Source of the DNA: Sphingopyxis macrogoltabida
GTDB lineage: Bacteria; Pseudomonadota; Alphaproteobacteria; Sphingomonadales; Sphingomonadaceae
DNA: 64,000 nucleotides
Assembly (NCBI RefSeq): GCF_001307295.1
Contig: NZ_CP012700.1
Location: 3,909,001 to 3,973,000, forward strand
Direction of reading: 5' to 3'
The notes under the pieces were generated by a model, which saw only the letters and a list, made by a program, of their open reading frames with translations, searched no databases and was not told where the DNA came from. Both the position numbers and the translations under genes were made by a program. Shown in pieces: positions 10,634 through 19,021 of this stretch; the stretch's first letter is position 1; each line of letters begins with the position of its first letter.

Positions 10634-11173
10634 ATGCAGACGGACCAAGACTCGAAACCGAACGCCGGTGAATTCGAATTGCTGACCGCAAAGCAGACTG
10701 CCGTGTTACATTTGTTGGCTCAGGGCCGAACGAGCAAGGAGATTGCGGGGCTTCTCGACACGGGCGAGTCAGCTGTCAACCGCCATATCGAGATTATGAG
10801 ATCGCGTCTGGGTGGGATAACTCGCCTCGAGCTCGCCCGACGTTACCGTAACGCATGTCCGGATGCCCCGTCCGTGTTACGTGTAGATTCTTCTCAGCAA
10901 AAAATTGATCTCGTCGCGCCGCCGCCAACCGACGAAAGACCGGATCGGGACGACGCCGAAGCCGACCTCCTCTTTCAGGACTCGCTCACGATGAAAATCG
11001 AAGCGCCCTGGGCGGGACAGGAAGAACCGGTGGTCGTCCCCAGGGTGCTCGACGGCGCAAATGCCACGCTCACCCGTGGTGCGGCGATTACGATCATGGT
11101 GACATCGATCCTCGCCAGCCTGGTGCTCGCTATCACGGCGGCCTGGGCGATCACGGAAGCGCTTGGCGGCTAG
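10634..11173 (+). CDS. LuxR-type HTH protein with C-terminal transmembrane anchor
   Basis: 179 residues from MQTDQDSKPN. The N-terminal third is a LuxR/GerE helix-turn-helix: LLTAKQTAVLHLLAQGRTSKEI, then AGLLDTGESAVNRHIEIM and SRLGGITRLELARRYR. An acidic linker (about 75-145) leads to one hydrophobic helix, AAITIMVTSILASLVLAITAAWAI, near the C-terminus. The DNA-binding domain would therefore be tethered to the inner membrane. I infer a membrane-associated regulator; there is no receiver domain, so it is not a classical response regulator. It heads a same-strand run of five genes to 13022 (spaced by 64 bp or less, the last ones overlapping). Confidence 0.75.
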   Translation: MQTDQDSKPNAGEFELLTAKQTAVLHLLAQGRTSKEIAGLLDTGESAVNRHIEIMRSRLGGITRLELARRYRNACPDAPSVLRVDSSQQKIDLVAPPPTDERPDRDDAEADLLFQDSLTMKIEAPWAGQEEPVVVPRVLDGANATLTRGAAITIMVTSILASLVLAITAAWAITEALGG

Positions 11174-11237
11174 CCGCCCTGTCCACGAGTGATGATGGGC
11201 CGGCGATCAGGAGCAATCGGGGTCCGGGGGGTTTGCC

Positions 11238-11576
11238 ATGAATATTCCTGTTCCTGCCTATATGGCGCGCATCCGTAGTCAGATCCGCGACGCCGAAGCG
11301 AAAGCCGACGAAAGCCTGCTAGCAAAACTCACGGTCATGAGCGCGATCCTCCGGGCTCGGCAGGCGGAAGACCTGCCGGCACCGCATGTCGGCCAAGAGG
11401 CGATTATCCGCCTCGGGCGCGCCATCCAGTCGGATATCAGCGGCGCGAACGACGTTTTCCGATCGCACAATGCGCTCGTCGACGACAAGACGCTGATCAC
11501 CGGTATGCCGGGGCATGACGATACCCAGCGGTTCAGCCCCACGACGGGAGAAGGCGGCCGCCAGGCCACAGCCTGA
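11238..11576 (+). CDS. Hypothetical soluble protein
   Basis: 112 residues, MNIPVPAYMARIRSQIRDAEAKADESLL... A charged helical first half is followed by a Gly/Asp-rich C-terminus. No motif or signal recognised. The segment ARIRSQIRDAEAKADESLLA could form a coiled coil. It lies 64 bp after the LuxR-type gene and 38 bp before a membrane-protein gene on the same strand. Confidence 0.5.
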   Translation: MNIPVPAYMARIRSQIRDAEAKADESLLAKLTVMSAILRARQAEDLPAPHVGQEAIIRLGRAIQSDISGANDVFRSHNALVDDKTLITGMPGHDDTQRFSPTTGEGGRQATA

Positions 11577-11614
11577 CGGTTGACGATGCTGCCGCGCCGG
11601 TCCAGTCCGGCGGG

Positions 11615-12112
11615 GTGAGCATCTTATGGTCCTTCAATTTCATTTGGGTCCTCGCCCTTTGCGCAGCAGCGCTGCGCTGGGGCGCGGCTCCCGAGCGGAT
11701 TTGCGCGGCGACGCTTCTCGGGATGACCGTCGGCGACCGTCTCTATCATATCCTCGTCGGGCGGAACACGATCTACGGTTCGGTCGATATCGGCCACCTG
11801 ATCATCGATCTTCTCGTCGCGGCGATCTTCACCGGCGTCGCGCTCCGGGCGAACAGGATCTATCCGCTATGGCTCTCGGCATTTCAGCTCGTCTCGGTCG
11901 CCTCGCATTTCGCCCGCGAAGCGAGCGGCAAGATGTCGGTTATCGCTTATGTCCTGTTGAATTACGCGCCCTATTACTGCATCCTGCTGATCCTTACCGG
12001 CGGGATCTGGGCGCATGCGACCCGGACGAAGCGTTACGGGGCCTACCGGCCGTGGCGCGCCTCCTCGAACCCTTCGCGGGCAACCGAGCCGAGGCGGCGG
12101 CCGGCCAGCTGA
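11615..12112 (+). CDS. Multi-pass membrane protein of unknown function
   Basis: 165 residues from a GTG at 11615. About four hydrophobic segments are visible (FNFIWVLALCAAALRWG, a weak one around ICAATLLGMTVGD, HLIIDLLVAAIFTGVALRA, YCILLILTGGIWAHA). The C-terminus is basic and Pro/Arg-rich, and its end overlaps the start of the RadC gene. I recognise it only as a type often found beside RadC-like genes in sphingomonads, without a known role. Confidence 0.6.
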   Translation: MSILWSFNFIWVLALCAAALRWGAAPERICAATLLGMTVGDRLYHILVGRNTIYGSVDIGHLIIDLLVAAIFTGVALRANRIYPLWLSAFQLVSVASHFAREASGKMSVIAYVLLNYAPYYCILLILTGGIWAHATRTKRYGAYRPWRASSNPSRATEPRRRPAS

Positions 12113-12636
12113 TCGCACATTTCGGAAGTCTCGGCCGCGCGATCGCAGCGCCCCGCGAACAGCTCGACCTCGCCCTCGGGGGGAATAGCGACCTCGTCCA
12201 CGTCATCACCGCAGCTCGCGCCCTCGTCACCGGCGGGTTACTCGAGCAGATAAGTCGCACACCGGTTTCTGTCGGCGATCCCGCATTCGGCGCCTATCTG
12301 CGCGCGCGTATCGGAAAATCTCCCACCGAATGCCTGCACGCCACCTTCGTGACCTATGACTGGCGGTATCTTGGCGACGAAATATTGGCGGAAGGAACGA
12401 GCCGGCATGTCGAGGCCGATCTGCGGCGCCTGCTGAGCCGCGCCTTTGATCTTGCCGCGCAGGGCGTGATCCTTGCCCACAATCATCCATCGGGGTCCGC
12501 AGAGCCGAGCGCGGAGGATATCGTGTTGACCCTCCGCATTTCATCGATCGTCGGCTCGGTCGGCGTGAAGCTGCTCGATCATCTGGTGATCGGTGCCAAC
12601 GAGATCGCCAGCATGCGGGAAAGGGGGCTGCTGTGA
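12052..12636 (+). CDS. RadC-family protein (JAB/MPN domain)
   Basis: 194 residues from a GTG at 12052 (MARLLEPFAGN...), overlapping the upstream gene by 61 bp; the frame is open further upstream but that part is in the shadow of the membrane-protein gene. An N-terminal helix-hairpin-helix-like part (IAHFGSLGRAIAA) is followed by the JAB metal motif: a Glu within GDEILAEGTSRHVEAD, then AHNHPSGSAEPSAED (HxHP-x-G-x-x-P-S-x-x-D). The motif HNHPSG and the following Asp are intact. RadC proteins were once tied to DNA repair but their activity is unsettled; in accessory DNA they often mark mobile or stress islands. It overlaps the next gene by one base (TGATG). Confidence 0.85.
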   Translation: MARLLEPFAGNRAEAAAGQLIAHFGSLGRAIAAPREQLDLALGGNSDLVHVITAARALVTGGLLEQISRTPVSVGDPAFGAYLRARIGKSPTECLHATFVTYDWRYLGDEILAEGTSRHVEADLRRLLSRAFDLAAQGVILAHNHPSGSAEPSAEDIVLTLRISSIVGSVGVKLLDHLVIGANEIASMRERGLL

Positions 12637-13022
12637 TGCAGGAGAAGGAAGCCTTTGCCGCGATTGCGCAAAGCGAGTTTCACAGTCGCCGGCGCCGCAA
12701 CAGCCTCATCCGCCATGACCTCTTCGCGGAGCCGGCCTGGGACATTCTGCTTCTGCTTTACATTGCCCACCACCGCGATCAGACGATGGAGGTCGGGCGT
12801 CTCTGCACGGCGGTTTCGGTCGCGCCAACCACTGCACTTCGCTGGATCGGACAACTCCTCGACCGCGGGCTCGCTAAGCATCTCGCTCCCGACTCCGCGC
12901 AAGGTGACGTGCATATCCTCCTCAGCCCCTGCGGCATCGAAGAGATGGAGCGCTATTTGCGCGATTTCCTGCACCGGGAACGGCTCGGTGACGATCTGGA
13001 CCGCTACTTCCGCGAGCCCTGA
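12636..13022 (+). CDS. Winged-helix (MarR-like) regulator, paralogue of the 7086 gene
   Basis: 128 residues. RRRRNSLIRHDLFAEPAWD, then a helix pair and VGRLCTAVSVAPTTALRWIGQLLDRGLAKHLAP match the block order in the 7086-7643 protein but without its N-terminal coiled coil. The wing (GDVHILLSPCG) and a C-terminal helix (EEMERYLRDFL) complete a small MarR-like fold. It probably binds DNA. Its start overlaps the RadC stop, so it is translationally coupled to that gene. The two paralogues 5 kb apart suggest a local duplication or two related accessory modules. Confidence 0.7.
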   Translation: MQEKEAFAAIAQSEFHSRRRRNSLIRHDLFAEPAWDILLLLYIAHHRDQTMEVGRLCTAVSVAPTTALRWIGQLLDRGLAKHLAPDSAQGDVHILLSPCGIEEMERYLRDFLHRERLGDDLDRYFREP

Positions 13023-13053
13023 AGATAGCGGCGCGCCGAAGCAGCACGGCTGG

Positions 13054-13938
13054 TCAGCGGCGCGTCACCAAGATGGCAGCGCCTTCGCTCCCGTAGGTGC
13101 CGCGGCGTTCGACGATCGACAGCGTCACAGGAACAGGCAAACCTTCGCGCGAAAGCAGTTCCGACGCCTGTCGTAACGGCGCTCCGGTGCGAAAGAGTGT
13201 TCCGATAGCCTCGGCGAACTGATTGCGTGCGGCGAGTGGAAGCAGGGCTGAAAAACGCACGCGGCGTATCGCTTGCTCATTGGCCCCGATCATCTCCGCC
13301 AGCGCGGGATTGGCATATTCAATCGTCTCTCGAACCGAAAGCAACGCGTGTCCGATACCGCCATCGATGTCGAGGGCACGGATTACCGCATGCTGCGCAT
13401 CTGCAGCTTCACGCGCCAGAATCGTTTCGCTGATATCGCGCAGGACGATAGCACCGCCCACCGGCAAGGGGATCAGGTCGGCGCGGAGCCACTGACCAGG
13501 ACGCAGCAAAGACGGCAACTCTCCCGTAAAGCGCTCGCGATGATCGATCATCCTCAGGATATGAGGAAAAAGGACGCTTGTCTCGAGCGTCGGCAGAGCC
13601 GCCACCAGTGGCCGCCCGACGAGACTGCTCGCTGCGATTTCGAACATGTCACTTGCCGCGGGATTGAGCGCAGCGATGCGTTGCTCGCGATCAATCAGTA
13701 TCACGCAGTCGCGGACAGATTCCATAAGTAGTATCTGCGACTCTTGGAGACGTCCGTTTCCGGACTGGCAACCATCGCTGCCAAGTCGGCGATAGTCGTC
13801 GAGCGATATCAGCACATGCGCATCTTTGCCATGATGCGTCACGACCACAGGCCTGCGCGCCGATTGGAGGCGCCAGCTTGCGAAGCCGCGAATGAAGTCT
13901 GCCGCCGACACTCGGTCGGGAATCTGCCCGTGCCTCAT
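13054..13938 (-). CDS. PAS-domain protein with Phd/YefM-like N-terminus
   Basis: 294 residues from MRHGQIPDRVSAADF; the upstream in-frame extension is not protein-like. Residues 1-50 read VSAADFIRGFASWRLQSA, then RRPVVVTHHGKDAHVLISLDDYRRL, which matches the DNA-binding half of Phd/YefM-type antitoxins (S-x-A-x-x-F-x-x-x-x, P-V-x-V-T-x-x-G-x-x-x-x-V-L-x-x-x-D-Y). Two PAS-like domains follow (ESVRDCVILIDREQRIAALN and SVRETIEYANPALAEMIG) with an S-box-type segment (VLRDISE). No toxin, kinase or output enzyme is attached. It is divergent from the TonB receptor of the lasso locus, and I infer that it is a regulator of that promoter. Confidence 0.7.
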   Translation of the reverse strand: MRHGQIPDRVSAADFIRGFASWRLQSARRPVVVTHHGKDAHVLISLDDYRRLGSDGCQSGNGRLQESQILLMESVRDCVILIDREQRIAALNPAASDMFEIAASSLVGRPLVAALPTLETSVLFPHILRMIDHRERFTGELPSLLRPGQWLRADLIPLPVGGAIVLRDISETILAREAADAQHAVIRALDIDGGIGHALLSVRETIEYANPALAEMIGANEQAIRRVRFSALLPLAARNQFAEAIGTLFRTGAPLRQASELLSREGLPVPVTLSIVERRGTYGSEGAAILVTRR

Positions 13939-14309
13939 TATCCCTCCACACGTCCAGTTCCACGGTACTAGGCCGGAAAACAAGTGCCAGATACTATTGC
14001 ATCCATCCTGTTGTCGAATTGGACCAATCGTTCCGTCGCCAATGCTGCATTCTCCGCTCTGCCATTGGCTTCCGGATTTGCAGTCTGGGCTGAACATCGC
14101 TTGATCGCGCTCACAAAATGTTGCGGATATGTGCTGTCACACTGAGGCGCCCTGTTACGCTTCTCGACCAGGCAACCGAAAGTCGGCCCTCCCCTGGCCC
14201 ATCTGCAGCGAAAAAATCTTCGAAGCTCACTAGGGTTTCCGCTCTCTCGCCGTCTTTCCCCTTTGCCGGCCGTGCAACCCGCGCACGGCCCAACGATGAA
14301 GGGGGAAAT
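13939..14309. other. Divergent promoter region of the lasso receptor and PAS genes
   Basis: No supported gene. The frame of the TonB receptor is open from 14118 but the residues before 14310 are Arg/Ser-rich. A strong Shine-Dalgarno-like AAGGGGGAA ends a few bases before the receptor ATG. The Phd-like protein, if it binds DNA, would act here. Confidence 0.4.
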
Positions 14310-16847
14310 ATGTCCGGAAAATCTCAGTCGCTCGCGGCGCTGATGGCGGGCGCCGCGATGGCGCTGACGCCGGGGACGGCACACGCATTCCAGCAAGAGC
14401 AGCAAAGCTTCAACCTGCCGCGGCAGGATCTCGGCGATGCGCTACGTAGCGTCGCCGCCCAGGCGGGGATCGAACTCTATGTCTCGGCCCGCGATCTCGA
14501 GGGTCGCACGTCATCGTCGCTTGTCGGGAGAATGACTGCACGCGAAGCCATCGACGGGCTAATTCGCGGAACCGGCCTCGTAGCGCGTTACGAAAAGGGC
14601 GCGGTCATTATCGCAGGGCGATCCGCGGCCGAAACGCCGGACGAGACTCCTCCCGAGGAGATCATCGTGACCGGCACGCGGATCGCGGGCGCGCCCGCGG
14701 CGGTGCCAGTCACCCGCGTCTCGGCCGAGGACATCCGGAACGGCGGACAGACCGATCTTGGCGAGGTTGCGCGCAGCCTTCCGCAGAACTTCGGCGGCGG
14801 CCAGAATCCCGGCATCGGCAACAGCCAGGGCGCTCCCAACGAGAATGCCAATGCTAATGGAGCGTCGACCTTCAATCTGCGCGGCATCGGCTCCAACGCG
14901 ACGCTGACCCTGCTCAACGGCAATCGTTTCGCCTACACCGGCGTCTCCTCGGTCATCGACGTGAGCGCGATCCCGGTGTCGGCGGTCGAGCGAATCGAGA
15001 TCGTCGCCGACGGCGCCTCGGCAATCTACGGCGCCGATGCAGTCGCGGGTGTCGTCAATATCCTGCTAAAACGCGACTATGATGGTCTGTCGGCGATGGC
15101 GCGCGTCGGCGGCTCGACCGACGGCGGCAATGTCCAGCAACAATATGGCCTGCTCGGCGGCAAGAGCTGGGCGTCGGGCGGCCTGCTCGCCGCCTATGAC
15201 TATAGCCGCTCCACCGCGACCAAGGCCGGAGATCGCGATTATGCCGTTGCCGCCAATCCCGACACGACGCTCTTCCCGGCGATCTCGCGCCACTCGCTGC
15301 TGGTGAGCGGCCATCAGGCCATCGGACCCGACGTTACCCTTGCCGCCGATCTTCTCTATAAGAAGAGCCGGCTGCGCTCGGCGACGGGTTACAGCCTCAC
15401 AATCCCGCCCGACGAGTTCGGGCTCGACAATCTCAGCACGTCCGAGATTTTCGGGATCGCGCCGAGCCTGACCGCCGAACTCGGCGGCGACTGGCGCTTC
15501 AAGGCGAGCGGCTTCTTCGGCACCGACCGCACGGGCGGTTTCACCGATCTCTATTTCGGCGGCGACCTTCTGCAGCGCACTGACAAGCATTTCTTCAACC
15601 GCAACCTCGCGCTCGAAGCGGGCTTTCAGGGACCGCTGTTCGAACTTCCGGCGGGCGACATCCGAATCGCCTTCGGCGGCGGCGCGCGGCGCAATCATTT
15701 CTTCGCCACGTCGCCGACCGGCGACGTCGAGCGGCGGCGCGACAATATCTTCGCTTATGGCGAACTCCTCGTTCCCCTTACCTCCCCCTCACAGGACATC
15801 GCCGGACTGCACCGCCTGGCGCTGACCGGCGCGCTGCGTTTCGAGGATTATTCGGACGCCGAGAGCATCCTCACCCCGAAACTCGGGATGGTCTGGGAGC
15901 CTGTCGAGATGCTGCGTCTCGGCGCATCCTGGGGCCGCTCGTTCAAGATGCCGACGCTCTATCAGCAATATAGCGGCTATTCGGCGGTGCTCGCACGCGC
16001 TGCACGCTACGGCAGCGGTTATCCGGCAAGCGCTGATATCGTATTCGCTGCCGGCCCCGACAGCCGGATCGGGCCCGAGCGGTCAAAGAACCTGACCCTG
16101 AGCGCCATTCTCACGCCCGCGCGCGGCCTCGAACTGACCGCCGCCTGGTACCGGATCGATTACCGGGACCGGGTCGCGACACCGATCCCGTCGCTGTTCG
16201 GCGTGCTCGACAATCCCCTCTACGCCGATCTCGTGACATTGAGCCCCGGCGCCGCTGACCTCGAGGCGATTATCGACGGCGCCCTCCTCGGGCTCGAGAA
16301 TGGCGCGGGACGTCCCTACAATCCCGCCAATGTCGTCGCATTCATCGACGCGCGCGATCGCAATATCGCGCGTCAGCGCTACTCGGGGGTCGACCTCGCG
16401 ATGCGCTACAACATCAATCTCGCGAGCGGCAAGGAGCTGACGCTTTCGGCTGCGGGGAGCTTCCTCAAAAGCCGCCAGCAATTGCTTCCCGGAGCCGCGT
16501 GGACGCGTCTTGCCGGCACGCTCTTTCATCCGGCGCACTTTCGCGGGCGCGCGGGCGTGACCTACGGCAGCGAGCGCTTCTCGCTGTCGGGCTTCTTCAA
16601 TCATATGAGCGGGCTCGACGACGACCGGCAGGCGGTACCAGTGCGGATCCCCGCCTACACCACGGTCGACCTGACGGCCCGGGCGCGGATCGGGTCGGGC
16701 ACCGAAATCTCGTTCGCTACGCTCAACCTCTTCGACAGAAAACCGGCTGCGATCTCGACCGCGCTGCCCGCCGACACACCGTTCGACACGACCAATTATT
16801 CGGCGGCAGGACGCTTCGTCGGCATCACCGTCCGGCAGGAGTGGTGA
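14310..16847 (+). CDS. TonB-dependent receptor with STN domain (lasso-peptide locus)
   Basis: 845 residues from MSGKSQSLAALMAG, preceded by AAGGGGGAA. A signal peptide ends near PGTAHA. Residues 30-110 form a secretin/TonB short N-terminal (STN) domain (FNLPRQDLGDALRSVAAQAG, ... YEKGAVII), the type that signals through anti-sigma factors. A TonB box (EEIIVTGTRI) leads into the plug (LRGIGSNATLTLLNGNR and YGADAVAGVVNILLK) and a beta-barrel ending GITVRQEW. The isopeptidase gene starts 2 bp after its stop. In astexin/sphingopyxin clusters this pair takes up and opens lasso peptides. No FecI/FecR gene is adjacent, so the STN domain has no visible partner here. Confidence 0.88.
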   Translation: MSGKSQSLAALMAGAAMALTPGTAHAFQQEQQSFNLPRQDLGDALRSVAAQAGIELYVSARDLEGRTSSSLVGRMTAREAIDGLIRGTGLVARYEKGAVIIAGRSAAETPDETPPEEIIVTGTRIAGAPAAVPVTRVSAEDIRNGGQTDLGEVARSLPQNFGGGQNPGIGNSQGAPNENANANGASTFNLRGIGSNATLTLLNGNRFAYTGVSSVIDVSAIPVSAVERIEIVADGASAIYGADAVAGVVNILLKRDYDGLSAMARVGGSTDGGNVQQQYGLLGGKSWASGGLLAAYDYSRSTATKAGDRDYAVAANPDTTLFPAISRHSLLVSGHQAIGPDVTLAADLLYKKSRLRSATGYSLTIPPDEFGLDNLSTSEIFGIAPSLTAELGGDWRFKASGFFGTDRTGGFTDLYFGGDLLQRTDKHFFNRNLALEAGFQGPLFELPAGDIRIAFGGGARRNHFFATSPTGDVERRRDNIFAYGELLVPLTSPSQDIAGLHRLALTGALRFEDYSDAESILTPKLGMVWEPVEMLRLGASWGRSFKMPTLYQQYSGYSAVLARAARYGSGYPASADIVFAAGPDSRIGPERSKNLTLSAILTPARGLELTAAWYRIDYRDRVATPIPSLFGVLDNPLYADLVTLSPGAADLEAIIDGALLGLENGAGRPYNPANVVAFIDARDRNIARQRYSGVDLAMRYNINLASGKELTLSAAGSFLKSRQQLLPGAAWTRLAGTLFHPAHFRGRAGVTYGSERFSLSGFFNHMSGLDDDRQAVPVRIPAYTTVDLTARARIGSGTEISFATLNLFDRKPAAISTALPADTPFDTTNYSAAGRFVGITVRQEW

Positions 16848-16849
16848 TA

Positions 16850-19021
16850 ATGGCGAGGCCTATTCTCCTCGCCGGCGCGGCACTGATTTCTGGCGTGATG
16901 CTGACATCCCAAGCGCTCGGCAGCGAGCCAGAGCGCGTGTGGACGCTCGACGATCAACTGTCCATCCCCGAGGTTCGCGCGATCGCGATCGCCGCCAACG
17001 GCAAGAGCGCCGCCTATGTCGTGCGCATTGCCGACCGTGAGAGCGACCGCACCGATGCGATCCTGCGGCAGGTCGATCTGGCGAGCGGGGCGACGCGCGA
17101 CCTGCTTCGGGCGCGATGGATCGACCAGCTCAGCCGTATTCCCGGCACAGCGGACTGGAGCGCGCGGATCGACAAGGGCGACGGCGTGCAGCTCTACCGG
17201 ATCGAGCCGACAGGCACGGTGATGCCGCTCGTCGTTCACCCGGCAAGGGCGATCTTCGGCGACAGCGAAGGCGCCGTCTTTCCCGGCTATGGGCATGCGC
17301 CGCTCCCGACCGGCGTCCGCGCGCATAGCTGGTCGCCGGACGGGAAGCGCCTCTTCTACGTCACCGTCGATGCCGCGCCGCCCACCAAGTCCGTCCGCTA
17401 CGACAGCGACGTGACCGCCGAACGCGCGCGGCGGCGATCGCCGGGTCAGGCAACCGCATCGATCTATCTGCGCGAACCGGACGGGACAGATCTCTTGCTC
17501 GGGATGCGTCCGCAGAGCGATCTCACCACCTTCTTCGACCGGAACCATGTGCGCTGGGAGAAGGACGAAGTCCGATATGATGTCATGGAGGCAGGTGCCG
17601 ACGGCCAGCAGAAGGTCGTCACCATGGCCTGGGGCTTCGCCGACCGAAAGGCCCGCCTGCTCGATCCCAAGGTCGAACGCGTCTATTGGCTGCTCGCCGG
17701 ACCGAACGGCGGCAAGCTTTCTTCGCAAGGCAATGGCGATACGCGCGAGCTCGTCGAGACGCTGCCCGGCGACAAAACGCGAAGCTACGGAAATTTTGCC
17801 TTCGCGGTCGGCGATGGACGCGCGGTCGGCGGCTTCCGCTCGCGGGACGGCAAGCGCGCGATCACCGGCACCCGGACGATCGATGCCCCCCGCTTCGGCC
17901 TCGCGGTGGTGGAGAATGGGGCCGTGCGCAAGATCGGAGGCGAGCAAAGCCTGAACCTCTGCGATTTCGGGCCGACGCTTGAACATGGCGCATGCATCGC
18001 GCAAGGCCAGGCCGCACCGCCCGCGGTCGTCGCGGTCGATGTGAGCAGCGGCAAGATTAGGCGGGTCGCATCCGCGTCGCCGGCCCATGAGGCGATCACG
18101 CCGCTGACGATCGAGCCACGCACTTGGACCAACCGGCACGGCTACAAGGCGACCGGCTATATCGTCTGGCCGCGCGGATATGAGAAAGGCCAGCGCTATC
18201 CGGCAATTGTTGTGACCCACGGCACCGATGCCGACGATCGCTTCGCCAATCGCGAGAACCAATGGGAATATCCGGTCCAGCTCTTCGCGGAACGGGGATA
18301 TGTCGTGCTGCTCGTCAATGATCCCAGCTCGCGGCAAAATGCGGAAATCAGCGCGGCCTATGATGCGTGGATCAACGAAACCCGCGATCTGCCGCCCGAG
18401 ACGCTTCAGCAACTGATCTGGCTCAATGGCGTCGCGAGCTATGAGGATGCGGTGAAGGAACTGGTCGACGCAGGCGTCATCGATGCCGCGCGCGTTGGGA
18501 TCGCGGGTTACAGCCGCGGCTCGCAGATGGTCAATGTGACGATGACGAACTCGCATGTCTTCCGGGCGGCTTCGAGCGGTGACGGCGGCTATCTGGAGCC
18601 GGCCTTCTATGCCGACATCGCGGGATCCTATGACGCGGTGTTCGGGGGACCGCCGACCGATCCCGCAGCTCTCGTGTATTATCGCCGCCTCTCGCCATCG
18701 CTACGTGCGAGCGAGGTGTGCGGCGCCATCCTGCAGCAGGTCGCCGCGCCCTACGTGCCGTCGATCGACCTCTATACCGCACTCCGCAAGGCCGGCGTGC
18801 CGACGCAGCTCAGCCTCTATCCCGGCGAGGATAGCGCCTCCGACGAGACGCATATCTTCCACATCCCCTCGAACCGGATCGGCGCGATGCAGGAGAATAT
18901 CGCCTGGTTCGACTATTGGCTGCTCGGCAAACTTGACCCCGGATCACCCGTCGCCGAGCGCTACGCATTCTGGGACAAGATGCGCGCGGCATCGCCGCGC
19001 TGCGACGGTCCGGACGGATAG
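16850..19021 (+). CDS. Lasso peptide isopeptidase (S9 prolyl-oligopeptidase family)
   Basis: 723 residues. N-terminal signal (ILLAGAALISGVMLTSQALG), a beta-propeller-like region with repeated strand motifs, then an alpha/beta hydrolase domain. The nucleophile elbow is GYSRGSQ (Ser555) where ordinary S9 enzymes have GxSxGG; the catalytic His is likely H668 in SDETHIFH, and the acidic member is one of the nearby Asp/Glu. AtxE-type enzymes hydrolyse the macrolactam isopeptide bond of threaded lasso peptides in the periplasm. Assignment rests on family features, on the short gap (2 bp) after a TonB receptor and on the neighbouring precursor and cyclase. Its 3' end overlaps the 3' end of the cyclase gene by 61 bp. 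Confidence 0.85.
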   Translation: MARPILLAGAALISGVMLTSQALGSEPERVWTLDDQLSIPEVRAIAIAANGKSAAYVVRIADRESDRTDAILRQVDLASGATRDLLRARWIDQLSRIPGTADWSARIDKGDGVQLYRIEPTGTVMPLVVHPARAIFGDSEGAVFPGYGHAPLPTGVRAHSWSPDGKRLFYVTVDAAPPTKSVRYDSDVTAERARRRSPGQATASIYLREPDGTDLLLGMRPQSDLTTFFDRNHVRWEKDEVRYDVMEAGADGQQKVVTMAWGFADRKARLLDPKVERVYWLLAGPNGGKLSSQGNGDTRELVETLPGDKTRSYGNFAFAVGDGRAVGGFRSRDGKRAITGTRTIDAPRFGLAVVENGAVRKIGGEQSLNLCDFGPTLEHGACIAQGQAAPPAVVAVDVSSGKIRRVASASPAHEAITPLTIEPRTWTNRHGYKATGYIVWPRGYEKGQRYPAIVVTHGTDADDRFANRENQWEYPVQLFAERGYVVLLVNDPSSRQNAEISAAYDAWINETRDLPPETLQQLIWLNGVASYEDAVKELVDAGVIDAARVGIAGYSRGSQMVNVTMTNSHVFRAASSGDGGYLEPAFYADIAGSYDAVFGGPPTDPAALVYYRRLSPSLRASEVCGAILQQVAAPYVPSIDLYTALRKAGVPTQLSLYPGEDSASDETHIFHIPSNRIGAMQENIAWFDYWLLGKLDPGSPVAERYAFWDKMRAASPRCDGPDG

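Noticed and set aside
13939..14309. A second lasso precursor between the PAS and receptor genes
   Set aside because: I read both strands for a short frame with a Thr-x-Gly junction and an Asp/Glu 7 to 9 residues later; none was found.
16796..18556. 586-codon minus-strand frame opposite the isopeptidase gene
   Set aside because: Antisense shadow; composition typical of reversed GC-rich codons, no domain.
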